Source: Chitinophaga pinensis
Lineage (GTDB): Bacteria > Pseudomonadota > Gammaproteobacteria > Burkholderiales > Burkholderiaceae_C
Assembly: GCA_943326015.2 (NCBI GenBank)
Contig: CALPRQ020000003.1
Coordinates: 1 to 64,000, forward strand
Reading direction: 5' to 3'
Length of the DNA stretch: 64,000 bases
Part shown: positions 32,346-41,845 of the stretch, piece after piece
Position numbering within the stretch: the first letter of the stretch is position 1
Layout: every line of letters begins with the position of its first letter
Made by a program: the position numbers and the translations under genes
The notes under the pieces: model-generated
The model's input: only the letters and a program-made list of their open reading frames with translations
The model's database searches: none
What the model was told of the DNA's origin: nothing

Positions 32346-33355
32346 GCTCACCTCTACACGACGAAGTCCTGCCGCGCTTGACACTCGCGGTGCTGAGCTA
32401 CCGCCAATCGACCTACATTGAGGATGCCGTCCGCAGCGCGCTGGAACAGACCGGTGAGCCGATCGAGGTGTTATTGTCGGATGACTGCTCGCCTGACGAT
32501 ACCTATGCGCGGATGCAGGCCCTGGTCGAGGCTTACCGTGGCCCGCACCGAGTCGTGCTGCGACGTAACGAACGCAACCTGGGCATAGGCGCTCACGTCG
32601 ACGAGGTCATGAAGCTGGCCCGCGGGGAACTCCTGGTGCTGATGGGCGGCGACGACGTCTCGCTACCCGAAAGAGCTTCGGCAACCCTGGAAGCTTATGA
32701 CGCAACAGGACAGCGGGCAGATCTGCTGGCCTGCGATGTCGTTGACATGTCTGCCGATGGCATCGACCTAGGCGTGATCGAGGTCGACGATCTCTCGCAG
32801 TGGCGAAGCTTGAACGACTGGATCCGGCGTCGCCCTTACGTGATCGGCGCCGGGCACGCGATCACTCGCCGTCTAGTCGAGCGCTTCGGCCCGCTTCTGT
32901 CCGGTGTCGATGCGGAAGACCAGGTCAACACACTGCGTGCCCTGTGCAGTGGAGGCGCAGTGACAATACGACGGGCGCTGGTGCGGTATCGTCGGGGAGG
33001 AGTCTCTGCCGGTTCCAGCGAGCTCACGGCCCAGGACTTCCTGAACCAAACCCGCCGCCGCAACTGCGGCCACCTCGCGCTGCTGCGGCAGTGGCGCGCC
33101 GATGCCAATATCGCTGGCTATTCCGAAGCCGTCGCGTGTGCGACTCAACTCGCATACGACCGCGAGACTTTCATCGGCGAGTTGCTGTCGAGCACGAATT
33201 TGACAGGCCGACTACAGGCGGTGCGGCGTGCTACCCAGGTGACGCCTGGCTGGCGGCTGAAGAAGCTGCTGTACGTCCAGTGGCCGGGAATCGCGGTCGG
33301 AGTGCGGCGACTGCAGCAGCGCTGGAGAAAGATCGCATTCAAGGGGCGTAGATGA
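32342..33355 (+). CDS. GT2-family glycosyltransferase
   Basis: The 337-residue GT-A protein has [30 protein letters not shown] and [11 protein letters not shown] motifs. There is no membrane helix. It is coupled to the aminotransferase gene and probably transfers the amino sugar or another unit of the same glycan. Confidence 0.82.
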   Translation: MSSPLHDEVLPRLTLAVLSYRQSTYIEDAVRSALEQTGEPIEVLLSDDCSPDDTYARMQALVEAYRGPHRVVLRRNERNLGIGAHVDEVMKLARGELLVLMGGDDVSLPERASATLEAYDATGQRADLLACDVVDMSADGIDLGVIEVDDLSQWRSLNDWIRRRPYVIGAGHAITRRLVERFGPLLSGVDAEDQVNTLRALCSGGAVTIRRALVRYRRGGVSAGSSELTAQDFLNQTRRRNCGHLALLRQWRADANIAGYSEAVACATQLAYDRETFIGELLSSTNLTGRLQAVRRATQVTPGWRLKKLLYVQWPGIAVGVRRLQQRWRKIAFKGRR

Positions 33356-33460
33356 CGTCCGCTTCGAGCGGGCAGCAATTGCCGGCGTACGCAGTGAAAA
33401 GCCCGACTCAGCTCCATTTCCTTCAAGAGTCGATGCCGCAGCAAGACTGACTGCGCGTCC

Positions 33461-34237
33461 ATGTCAATGAAATCCACCTCCATTCACCCGACTGCCATCG
33501 TTTCACCCCAAGCAAGGATCGGAAACTCGGTCAGCATCGGCGCATTCACGACAGTCCACGACAACGTCGAGATCGGCGACCACACAGTCATCGAATCCTA
33601 TTGCGAGATCGGCTACCCGAGCAGAAACGCAGAAGGCCAGCCCTTGAAAATCGGCAAAAACAGCCACATCAGGTCACACAGCATCTTCTATGAAGGCTCG
33701 GTGATCGGCGACGAGCTGACAACAGGGCACCGTGTCACCGTCCGGGAAAAGACCCGGGCGGGCCGCAATTTCCAAATCGGAACGCTCGGAGACATACAGG
33801 GACATTGCGAGATCGGGAATTACACCAAGTTTCACAGCAACGTGCACATCGGCCAGCACGCCCGGATCGGAAACTACGTCTGGATCTTTCCATATGTCGT
33901 GCTGACCAACGACCCGCACCCACCTAGCCACATGATGTTGGGCGTGACGATAGAGGACTATGCGGCCATCGCAACGATGTCGGTCATCCTGCCAGGCGTG
34001 ACCGTCAAGAACGGCGCGTTGGTCGGCGCGCACAGTTCGGTCTCCCGGGACGTCGATGCCGACACGGTCGTCGCAGGTTCGCCCGCCAAATTCATCTGCG
34101 AGACCAGAGCGATCAAGCTCAGGGATGGCAGCAAACAGAGCGCCTATCCTTGGAGAAGGCATTTCCATCGCGGCTACAGCGAGGAAGATATCGCAGCGTG
34201 GATGAAAGAGTTTGCGGAGAAGTCGGAACAGGCATGA
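33461..34237 (+). CDS. left-handed beta-helix N-acyltransferase (QdtC/WlbB-like)
   Basis: The 258-residue hexapeptide-repeat protein begins MSMKSTSIHPTAIVSPQARI and has many I-G-x4 turns, for example IGAFTTVHDNVEIGDHTVI. Its length and its place beside FdtA/FdtB-like genes suggest it acetylates the 3-amino sugar nucleotide to Qui3NAc or Fuc3NAc. It lies 105 bp after the GT2 gene and overlaps the next gene as ATGA. The acyl donor is inferred. Confidence 0.75.
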   Translation: MSMKSTSIHPTAIVSPQARIGNSVSIGAFTTVHDNVEIGDHTVIESYCEIGYPSRNAEGQPLKIGKNSHIRSHSIFYEGSVIGDELTTGHRVTVREKTRAGRNFQIGTLGDIQGHCEIGNYTKFHSNVHIGQHARIGNYVWIFPYVVLTNDPHPPSHMMLGVTIEDYAAIATMSVILPGVTVKNGALVGAHSSVSRDVDADTVVAGSPAKFICETRAIKLRDGSKQSAYPWRRHFHRGYSEEDIAAWMKEFAEKSEQA

Positions 34238-36198
34238 TGCAGGCCCCGATCCAGCATGGGCTGGCTTACCGCCCCGACATCGATGGTCTGCGTGCGTTCG
34301 CAGTGCTGTCGGTACTGATCTTCCATGCCTTTCCCAGTGCGCTGCCGGGCGGTTTCATCGGCGTAGACGTGTTCTTCGTGATCTCGGGTTACCTGATCTC
34401 GGGAATCATGTTCAGGGAGCTGTCGCAGCAGCGCTTCCGCTTCGCGGACTTCTATGCCAGGCGCGTCAAGCGCATCTTCCCCGCGCTGATACTGGTGCTG
34501 GGAAGCACTTTTGCTGCAGGCTGGTGGCTGCTGTTCGACGACGAGTTCAAGCAACTCGGCAACCACTTGCTCCGCGCGCCACTGTTCCTGTCCAACTTCG
34601 TGCTGCTCAAGGAGTCGGGCTACTTCGACAACGCTGCAGAGACCAAGCCGCTGCTGCATCTCTGGTCGCTGGCGATCGAGGAGCAGTTCTACCTGCTCTG
34701 GCCATTGACGGTCTGGGGCCTGTGGCGCATCAGGTCGCAGCGCGGGCTGCTGATCGCGCTGCTGTGGATCGCTTCGATGCTCTGGAACCTCTACGACGCG
34801 CAGCATCATCCTGCCAGGGATTTCTACTCCCCACTCAGTCGCTTCTGGGAGTTGCTCAGCGGTGCGGTGCTCGCCTACTGGATCCATTCGGGCGCATCAG
34901 GCAGACTGCCGAAATGGGCAGGCAGCAGCGAGACCCGGGGCAACCTGGGACTGCTGCTTCTTCTGGCTGGCGTCACGTTGATCGACAGCTCCCGCGCCTT
35001 CCCCGGCGCCTGGGCACTGCTGCCGGTACTGGGTGCTGCGCTCACGATCTCGGCCGCAGGCGGATCGTGGTGGAGCCGGCTACTATCGCAGCGCTGGGCG
35101 GTATGGATCGGCACGATCAGCTACCCGCTGTACCTATGGCATTGGCCTGTACTGTCCTACCTGCGCATCGTCGAGGGCGCAACGCCCGCGCCAGGACTGC
35201 GCGCGGCGGGGGCGCTTGCCAGCATCTTCCTGGCAAGCGCAACCTACACCTGGGTCGAGAAGCCGATCCGCTTCGGCATGCCGATGCGCTTCAAGACTGC
35301 AGTGCTGACCGCTGCAATGGCTGGCGTGGGTCTGGCGGGCTATCTGAGCGTCGAGGCGGAAGGCTATCCTTACCGGGCTGTGATGGCACCGGAGCGAGTG
35401 CTTAACGCTGGCGACATCGGCCACGACAGCTTCCACGAGCAATACAAGACCCAACTCCACCCCTGCGCCGACGCGGCGATCCAGCAGGACTCGGGCGTCT
35501 GGCTGGGGATCGTGCGCTGCTTTCAGTCGCAACCCGGCCCGGACATCGATCTACTGATTCTCGGCGACAGTCACGCCGAGCACCTGATGATCGGGCTGGC
35601 CGAACAGCTGCCCGGGCTCAACGTCGCTTTCTACGGCAAGGGCGCACTGCCGATGAGGAACAGTCCCGAGTACTCGCTGATCTTCGAGCATGTGTTCAAG
35701 GACAAAAGCATCCAGACAGTGATCATCACGTCGATGTGGGCAAGCCGCTGGGAGGAGCGCCAGTCGTCGGAACAGATAGAAAAGGAGCTCGACGAGACGA
35801 TCCGGGCATTGATGATTTCAGGCAAGAAAGCCTATCTGGTCAGCGACACGCCGCAATTCCCCTTCGATCCGCAGCGCTGCAAGTTCAGGCGCCCCCTGAC
35901 CGCGAGCAATATGTGCGACGTGCCGGCTGACAGCTACCGCAGCCAGCGGCAGATCTACATGCACACACTGACGGCAATCAGGGAATCTCTGCCGCAGGTC
36001 GGCTGGATCGACCTCGGTGAGATGCTTTGCAACGAGAACGCTTGCCACATGGCGCTGCAGGGAAAGGTGCTGTTTCGCGACAACAACCATCTGAACGTGC
36101 TGGGTTCGCGGTATGTCGCAAGCCAGGTGCTCACGCAAGCCCCCGAGCTTGCTACGCTCGTACCTCAAGCGCGCGCGACTGCAGCGAGCATCAGGTAA
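34234..36198 (+). CDS. OafA/YrhL-like acyltransferase with SGNH domain
   Basis: The 654-residue protein has an N-terminal acyltransferase-3 domain of about ten transmembrane helices (start RPDIDGLRAFAVLSVLIFHA; FIGVDVFFVISGYLI). A periplasmic SGNH domain from about 400 onward has LILGDSHAEHL. It O-acylates surface polysaccharide. The ATG at 34234 overlaps the preceding stop. Its 3' end overlaps the convergent GT4 gene by 34 bp. Confidence 0.9.
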   Translation: MMQAPIQHGLAYRPDIDGLRAFAVLSVLIFHAFPSALPGGFIGVDVFFVISGYLISGIMFRELSQQRFRFADFYARRVKRIFPALILVLGSTFAAGWWLLFDDEFKQLGNHLLRAPLFLSNFVLLKESGYFDNAAETKPLLHLWSLAIEEQFYLLWPLTVWGLWRIRSQRGLLIALLWIASMLWNLYDAQHHPARDFYSPLSRFWELLSGAVLAYWIHSGASGRLPKWAGSSETRGNLGLLLLLAGVTLIDSSRAFPGAWALLPVLGAALTISAAGGSWWSRLLSQRWAVWIGTISYPLYLWHWPVLSYLRIVEGATPAPGLRAAGALASIFLASATYTWVEKPIRFGMPMRFKTAVLTAAMAGVGLAGYLSVEAEGYPYRAVMAPERVLNAGDIGHDSFHEQYKTQLHPCADAAIQQDSGVWLGIVRCFQSQPGPDIDLLILGDSHAEHLMIGLAEQLPGLNVAFYGKGALPMRNSPEYSLIFEHVFKDKSIQTVIITSMWASRWEERQSSEQIEKELDETIRALMISGKKAYLVSDTPQFPFDPQRCKFRRPLTASNMCDVPADSYRSQRQIYMHTLTAIRESLPQVGWIDLGEMLCNENACHMALQGKVLFRDNNHLNVLGSRYVASQVLTQAPELATLVPQARATAASIR

Positions 36199-37316
36199 AG
36201 CGCTTCCTGGCGCGCAGCGATCGCATCCCAGCCGCAGCCGGCTGCGAAGTTGCGCCCCCCTGCCCCCAGCGCTGCTGCGAGTGGGGCATCATCCAGAATG
36301 CGACGCACGCAGGCGGCGATCTGCGCCGGATCGCGAGGATCAGCGACGATCAGCGCCTCACGCCCGTCTTTCAAGTCGGCAGCGATGCCGCAATACGCCG
36401 GCGCGCTGACGACAACCGGCAGGCCATGCGCCAGCGCCTCGAGCACGACCATGGCATAGGTGTCTTCGGTCGTGGGGTGGACCAGTAGATCGGCTGCCTC
36501 GTAAGCCGGAGTGACGTCGGACAAGGAGCCGAGAAAATGCACCCGGTCGGCAACTCCGAGCGATTCAGCGCGCTTGCGAAAGGCCGGGATATGCGCACCG
36601 TTGCCGACCACCGCCAGGTGCAAGCCTGACAAAATCCCCAGTGCGGCCAGCAAGGCTGGCAGGCCCTTCTTCTCGTAGTCGTTGCCGATGAACAGCGCGA
36701 GGGGAACATCCTGCGGCAGACCAAGGCGGCGACGCTGGCCAGCCCGGTCCGGCGCCGCAACCGGCAAATGGACCCCGGGCGGGATCACGCTCAGCAACCC
36801 AGCGATCTGGGGATAACCGGTCAGCAACTCGTCTCGAACCGATTCCGAGCTCGCGACGATGCGGCGATCCGGTAGCGGCCAAAAGCGCGCCGCCTCCAGC
36901 AGCCAATAGACGATCAGGCGCGGACTGGTCAGGATATTCAGCCACTTGAGCGCGCGCCGGAAAGGGCTGCGGCCATGGAACACGCCGACACGGAACGGCC
37001 GCACATGAACGGTCTGGATCTGGCCGTGCCAGGTGTTCTCGTGGGAGTGCACGACATCGAAGCCCTGTCGCGTCAGCCACCAAGTACGGCCAGCGAACCA
37101 GAGCTGGTTGACCCAGCGCGGCTTCGGAAACGGCCGCGACACCCGGTGATAGCTGACACCCGGGAAATCGTGCTCGATCTCCTGCGCAAAGACGTGGATC
37201 TCGTGGCGGGCGGCGAGCTGCTCGACCAGCGCGACCGAGTAGCGCTCGGCGCCGCCAAAGCGGGCGCCGAAATGGCGGTTGAGTATCGCGATCCTGAGCC
37301 TTCTGTCGCGGTTCAT
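36165..37316 (-). CDS. GT4-family glycosyltransferase
   Basis: The 383-residue GT-B protein begins with LRIAILNRHFGARFGGAERY and has a C-terminal donor site with HPTTEDTYAMVVLEALAHGLPVV, the E-x7-E motif. It uses a nucleotide sugar on an LPS-core or polysaccharide acceptor. It overlaps the deacetylase gene upstream by 4 nt and is the last gene of the minus-strand LPS operon. Confidence 0.87.
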   Translation of the reverse strand: MNRDRRLRIAILNRHFGARFGGAERYSVALVEQLAARHEIHVFAQEIEHDFPGVSYHRVSRPFPKPRWVNQLWFAGRTWWLTRQGFDVVHSHENTWHGQIQTVHVRPFRVGVFHGRSPFRRALKWLNILTSPRLIVYWLLEAARFWPLPDRRIVASSESVRDELLTGYPQIAGLLSVIPPGVHLPVAAPDRAGQRRRLGLPQDVPLALFIGNDYEKKGLPALLAALGILSGLHLAVVGNGAHIPAFRKRAESLGVADRVHFLGSLSDVTPAYEAADLLVHPTTEDTYAMVVLEALAHGLPVVVSAPAYCGIAADLKDGREALIVADPRDPAQIAACVRRILDDAPLAAALGAGGRNFAAGCGWDAIAARQEALYLMLAAVARA

Positions 37317-38038
37317 CGCCGCTTGTCCTCGTAGCCGTGCAAGACCTTGGACCAGAACAGCAGCAGGTGGTTGGTGCGGGCGATCAGGACGCGCGGCAGC
37401 TCGAACAGGTCGTCTGTCAGGCGGGCTCTGGCGCGCTCGGTCGTCGTCGCGGTCGCGTAGCCGGCCGCGCGCACCATCTCGCGGTGGCTGGCCTCGTAAT
37501 GGCCATACGGATAGCAGAAATGCCGCACCTCGCGTCCGGTGATGGCTTCGAGTTCACGCTTGCAGCCGGCGATCTCATCCTGCGCTTGCGCCTCCTCCAG
37601 CTTGGTGAGATCGGCGTGGTGCCGGGTATGCGCGCCGAGCTCCATGCCGCCTGCCACCCAGGCGCGCATGTCGTCGGGAGTGAACAACGGCTTCTGCGGC
37701 ATGCCCTTGTCCTCGTCCCAGGCGTTGCGGCCCTCGAACGGATCACTGACCGCGTAGCAGGTGGCGCTGAAGCCGTTGCGCTGCAGCACGGGCAGCGCAT
37801 GCTCAAGGTTGTTGCGGAAGCCATCGTCGAAGGTGAGGCCGACCACCTTGCCGGTCTTCTCGCCGCGCAGATAGGGCTCAAGCTCGCTCATGCTCACGCC
37901 CTGGTAGCCCAGCAGGCGCAGCAGGGCCATCTGCCTGGCAAAGCTGCCCGGCGTGACCGTAAGCCCACGCAGCGGCGTGCCACGCGGCGGTGCCGCGTCG
38001 ATCTGGTGGTACATCAGGATGGGCAGGAAGGTCGTCAT
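37313..38038 (-). CDS. polysaccharide deacetylase (NodB domain, CE4)
   Basis: The 241-residue hydrolase has the CE4 motif LTFDDGFRNN and the metal-binding HTRHHADL. It starts LPILMYHQID after the ATG at 38038; a 13-codon extension exists but overlaps the waaC end. It has no signal peptide, so a cytoplasmic lipid-linked or core sugar is the likelier substrate. It is embedded between waaC and a GT4 gene. Confidence 0.87.
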   Translation of the reverse strand: MTTFLPILMYHQIDAAPPRGTPLRGLTVTPGSFARQMALLRLLGYQGVSMSELEPYLRGEKTGKVVGLTFDDGFRNNLEHALPVLQRNGFSATCYAVSDPFEGRNAWDEDKGMPQKPLFTPDDMRAWVAGGMELGAHTRHHADLTKLEEAQAQDEIAGCKRELEAITGREVRHFCYPYGHYEASHREMVRAAGYATATTTERARARLTDDLFELPRVLIARTNHLLLFWSKVLHGYEDKRR

Positions 38039-38042
38039 GGCA

Positions 38043-39032
38043 TCAGGCCAGTGGCAGTTTCGCGAGCAGGTCGGCAATCACCGCCTCGGCCGAGAGTTCA
38101 GCGGCAGATTCACGGTTTTCCATGCTGGAGATCGAATGGCGATCGGGCACCACGCCGGTCAGCGCCGGGCGGGTGGCGGTGTAGAGCGCCAGGCCGGGCT
38201 TGCTCAAGCCGGCAGCCAGGTGCATCAGGCCGGTATCGACGCCGATGACCGCATCGGCGCGATCGATGACCACCGCCAGCGCATCGAGTCCCAGGCGCGG
38301 GAGCACCACAGTGCCCGGCACGGCGGCGGCGATCTCCTCGGCACGCTGCCGTTCGGCTTCGTTACCCCAGGGCAGCACCAGCGGACGGCTGACCCCGGCC
38401 AGGGCCAGGCCCAAACGCTTCCAGTCGGCCACTGGCCACTCCTTGTCAGCGCGGCTGGTGCCGTGCAGTCCGACCACGTAGCGTCCTGGCAGCGCGACGC
38501 CGGGCGCGGGCAGCCGCGCAGCGAGGCCGGACAGGCCGTAATCGGGACGCAGGTCGTCGAGTTCGTAGCCAACAGCCTGCGCCAGCAGGCGGCGGTTGCG
38601 CTCGATGGCATGCATCTCGCGCGCCACCGGGTAGCGGCGGTCGTAGAAGCGCGCCGCGACGGGTTCGCGCGCCGAAGCCGCGTCGTAGCCGCAGCGCGGA
38701 CCGCGCGCCGCGCGGGTCCAGAGCGCGCTCTTGAACAGGCCCTGGCTGTCGACGATCAGGTCGTAGTCGGTCGCCTGCAGGCTGGTCCGGGCCACTCCGA
38801 TCTCGCGCCAGGTGTCGGCGGCAGTCCAGCGCTTCTTCCAGCGCCGCATCGCGATCGGGATCACGCGACGCACGGCCGGATGCCAGGCGGGGATCGCTGC
38901 GAAGCCCTCCTCGACCAGCCAGTCCACCTCCAAGCCGGGCCGGGCGCGGGCCGCATCGGTGACGGCCGGCAGCATGTGGATCACATCGCCAAGCGAAGAG
39001 GTCTTGACGATCAGTATCCGCAGCGGTCCCAT
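38043..39032 (-). CDS. waaC: LPS heptosyltransferase I
   Basis: The 329-residue GT9 enzyme adds the first L,D-heptose to Kdo2-lipid A. It begins MGPLRILIVKTSSLGDVIHM, and the donor site GLHGTSRADKEWPVADWK and GVDTGLMHLAAGL follow. Its start overlaps the previous stop as TGATG. It lies with waaF, waaE-like, hldD and msbA. Confidence 0.92.
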   Translation of the reverse strand: MGPLRILIVKTSSLGDVIHMLPAVTDAARARPGLEVDWLVEEGFAAIPAWHPAVRRVIPIAMRRWKKRWTAADTWREIGVARTSLQATDYDLIVDSQGLFKSALWTRAARGPRCGYDAASAREPVAARFYDRRYPVAREMHAIERNRRLLAQAVGYELDDLRPDYGLSGLAARLPAPGVALPGRYVVGLHGTSRADKEWPVADWKRLGLALAGVSRPLVLPWGNEAERQRAEEIAAAVPGTVVLPRLGLDALAVVIDRADAVIGVDTGLMHLAAGLSKPGLALYTATRPALTGVVPDRHSISSMENRESAAELSAEAVIADLLAKLPLA

Positions 39033-39793
39033 CAGGTCTTCCCCTTTTCGCGGTTCAGGTACATCAGCTTGAGGTAACGGTAGTAGGAGGCTTCGGCGTT
39101 GGACACCGCGACGATGAAGCCCTCTGCCCCGTCGAGGAAACCGCGCCGCAGCAAGTAGGTGCGCACGAAAGCCCATAGGCCATGGCCTATGGCCGTGCCG
39201 AGCCCGGCCTGCTTGCGTTTTTCATGACGCGCCAGTGCGCCCTCGCGTGAATAGTGATTTACCTTGTCAAGCAGCTGGTCCAGGCTACGGTAGCTGTAGT
39301 GCAGCAGCAGGCTGCGCAGCGCCTGCGACCGACCGTCGGCGATCACGCGCTCATGGACTCGATCATCGCTGAAGCGGCCCTTACCGCGACGGAACAGGCG
39401 CAGCACCTCGTCAGGCCACCAGCCGGAATGGTGCATGAAGCGGCCGCAGAAGCTCGAAAGGCGCGGCAGACGATAGGCGTCGGCGGTCGGAGCCACGATC
39501 GCGGCGCGGATTTCCCGCGCCAGCTCGGGCGTGACCTGCTCGTCGGCATCGATCGACAGCACCCAGTCGCAAGTTGCATGATCCAGCGCACGGTTCTTCT
39601 GCAGGCCGAACCCGGGCCAGTCGGTGACGAAGACCTTGTCGGTGTATTCGCGGCAGATCTCGACCGTGCCGTCGGTGCTACCGGAATCGACCACCACGAT
39701 CTCATCGGCCCAGGCGACCGAATCGAGCGCCTGGCGGATCAGCGTCGCTTCGTTCTTGGTGATCAGGATGACGGAAATGGTCGGCTGACTCAT
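39032..39793 (-). CDS. LPS core GT2 glycosyltransferase (WaaE/KdtX-like)
   Basis: The 253-residue GT2 protein begins MSQPTISVILITKNEATLIR and has the DSGSTDGT and SIDADEQVTPEL motifs. It belongs to the group that adds a beta-1,4-glucose to the first heptose. The ATG at 39793 is chosen because the upstream extension is not family-like. It is coupled to waaC. Confidence 0.85.
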   Translation of the reverse strand: MSQPTISVILITKNEATLIRQALDSVAWADEIVVVDSGSTDGTVEICREYTDKVFVTDWPGFGLQKNRALDHATCDWVLSIDADEQVTPELAREIRAAIVAPTADAYRLPRLSSFCGRFMHHSGWWPDEVLRLFRRGKGRFSDDRVHERVIADGRSQALRSLLLHYSYRSLDQLLDKVNHYSREGALARHEKRKQAGLGTAIGHGLWAFVRTYLLRRGFLDGAEGFIVAVSNAEASYYRYLKLMYLNREKGKT

Positions 39794-39837
39794 GGATGCA
39801 GGATCGTTTCCGGACGGAATATGGCGACAGGCAGCGG

Positions 39838-40875
39838 TCAGGCCCCGAGCGACAGGCCGGCGACGCCGCACAGGCGCGCCAGCACCTGCTGCGGCCGGAT
39901 CTCGGTCAGGCAGCGAGTATGCCCGAGCGGACAGGTGCGCTTGAAGCAGGGCGAGCACTCCAGCCCCAGATACAGGCTCTGCGCCTTGTCCGACAAGGGC
40001 GGCGTATGGTGCGGCGTCGACGAGCCGTAGATCGCCACCATCGGCTTGTCCAGCGCGGCCGCCACATGCATCAGGCCTGAGTCGTTGGTCACCGCCGCTG
40101 CTGCGGCGTCGAGCAGGTCCACCGCGTCGGCCAGCTGGGTGCTGCCGCAGAGGTTGAACACGCCCTCGCCACCCAGGCGGGCAATCTCGTCACCAGCGAC
40201 TCGGTCCTTGGCTGAGCCCAGCACCCAGATCTGGTGACCCAGTTCCACCAGACTGCGCGCCAGTTCGCCGTAATGGTGCAGTGGCCACTGCTTGGCCGGG
40301 CCGTATTCGGCACCGGGCATGAAGGCCACCGCCGGTCGATTGACCAGCAAGCCGAACTGCTCGCGCAGGCGTGCGAAGTTGGCCGGGTCGGCGCGCAGGC
40401 GCGGCACGGGCGTCGCAGGCGGCTGCGCCGCGCCTGCGGGCAGCCCCAGCGCCACGAAGCGCTGCACGGTCATCGGCAAGGCCTGCTTGTCGAGATGGCG
40501 CATGTCGTTGAGCAATCCATAGCGCATCTCGCCACGGAAGCCCGTGCGCCGAGGAATGGCGGCAAACAGCGGCACCAGCGCCGACTTGAGCGAACCCGGC
40601 AACACGATGGCCTGGTCGTAGCCAGAGTCCGCCAGGCGGCGACCCAACTGCCAGCGTGCCTTGAGCCCGAACTGGCCGTGACCCAGCGGCATCGCGATGC
40701 CCTGTCGCACCTCGGGCATGCGCGCCAGGATAGGCAGCGACCAGCCCGGTGCGAGCACGTCGATCTCGACCCGGGGCTCGGCGGCCTTGAGGGTCATGAA
40801 CAGGCTTTGCGCCATGACCATGTCGCCGACCCAGGACGGGCCGACCACCAGGATGCGACGGACCGGCCGACTCAC
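39838..40875 (-). CDS. waaF: LPS heptosyltransferase II
   Basis: The 345-residue GT9 enzyme adds the second heptose. It has [31 protein letters not shown] and [13 protein letters not shown], as in WaaF. The start codon is GTG at 40875, overlapping the hldD stop as GTGA. Confidence 0.93.
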   Translation of the reverse strand: MSRPVRRILVVGPSWVGDMVMAQSLFMTLKAAEPRVEIDVLAPGWSLPILARMPEVRQGIAMPLGHGQFGLKARWQLGRRLADSGYDQAIVLPGSLKSALVPLFAAIPRRTGFRGEMRYGLLNDMRHLDKQALPMTVQRFVALGLPAGAAQPPATPVPRLRADPANFARLREQFGLLVNRPAVAFMPGAEYGPAKQWPLHHYGELARSLVELGHQIWVLGSAKDRVAGDEIARLGGEGVFNLCGSTQLADAVDLLDAAAAAVTNDSGLMHVAAALDKPMVAIYGSSTPHHTPPLSDKAQSLYLGLECSPCFKRTCPLGHTRCLTEIRPQQVLARLCGVAGLSLGA

Positions 40876-41819
40876 GCGCGCTTCGCCAGCCAGGCCAGGT
40901 AGCGTTCGACGCCCTGCTCCACCGTCAGGAAGGAAGCGCTGTAGCCGGCCGCGCGCAGCGCACCCATGTCGGCCTCGGTGAAGCTCTGGTAGCGGCCCTT
41001 GAGCTGGTCCGGGAAGGGAATGTAGTCGAGCCGACCCCGACCGTGGAACTTGAGCACCGCGTTGGCCACGTCGTTGAAACTCTGGGCCAGGCCGGTACCG
41101 CAGTTGTAGATGCCCGACACCTGCGGATGGTCGAGCAGCCACAGGTTGACCGCCACCACGTCATCGACGTGGATGAAGTCACGCCGCTGCTCGCCGGGAC
41201 CATAGCCATCACAGCCCTCGAACAGGCGCACGCTGTCACCGTCCCGGAGCTGGTTGTTCAGGTGGAAAGCCACGCTGGCCATGCCGCCCTTGTGCTGCTC
41301 GCGCGGGCCGTAGACGTTGAAATAGCGCAGGCCGACCACCGGGCTGGAGATCTGCGACTGCAGCCGGCGCAGGTAGACATCGAACTGGAACTTCGAGAAG
41401 GCATAGGCGTTGAGCGGATGCTCATGCTCGCGTGCCTCGCGGAACACCGGCCCCTCGCCGTAGACCGAGGCCGATGAGGCGTAATAGAAGGGCAGCTTGC
41501 GCTCGAGGCACCAGTGCAGCAAGGCCTTGCTGTACTGGTAGTTCACGTTCATCACGAAGCGCCCGTCCCACTCGGTGGTCGCCGAGCAGGCGCCCTGGTG
41601 GAACACCGCTTCGACCGGGCCGAAATCCTCTCCGGCCTGAATACGGGCCAGGAAGTCATCCTTGTCAAGGTAGTCGCTGATATGGGCGTCAGACAAGTTC
41701 AGGCACTTGCGACCGTCGGTGAGGTCGTCCACCACCAGGATGTCGGTAATGCCGCGGGCGTTGAGGCCCTGCACGAGGTTGCTGCCGATGAAGCCGGCGC
41801 CGCCGGTGACGATGATCAT
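40872..41819 (-). CDS. hldD: ADP-L-glycero-D-manno-heptose 6-epimerase
   Basis: The 315-residue SDR enzyme makes the L,D form of ADP-heptose used by WaaC and Waa[15 protein letters not shown] is the NADP site, SSASVYGEG and YAFSKFQFD give the catalytic S/Y/K, and [14 protein letters not shown] is specific to HldD. It is the last enzyme of the pathway whose other genes lie at 44410-47000. Confidence 0.96.
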   Translation of the reverse strand: MIIVTGGAGFIGSNLVQGLNARGITDILVVDDLTDGRKCLNLSDAHISDYLDKDDFLARIQAGEDFGPVEAVFHQGACSATTEWDGRFVMNVNYQYSKALLHWCLERKLPFYYASSASVYGEGPVFREAREHEHPLNAYAFSKFQFDVYLRRLQSQISSPVVGLRYFNVYGPREQHKGGMASVAFHLNNQLRDGDSVRLFEGCDGYGPGEQRRDFIHVDDVVAVNLWLLDHPQVSGIYNCGTGLAQSFNDVANAVLKFHGRGRLDYIPFPDQLKGRYQSFTEADMGALRAAGYSASFLTVEQGVERYLAWLAKRA

Positions 41820-41845
41820 GGGATTGGTTCCAGAAATAAGCCGCC

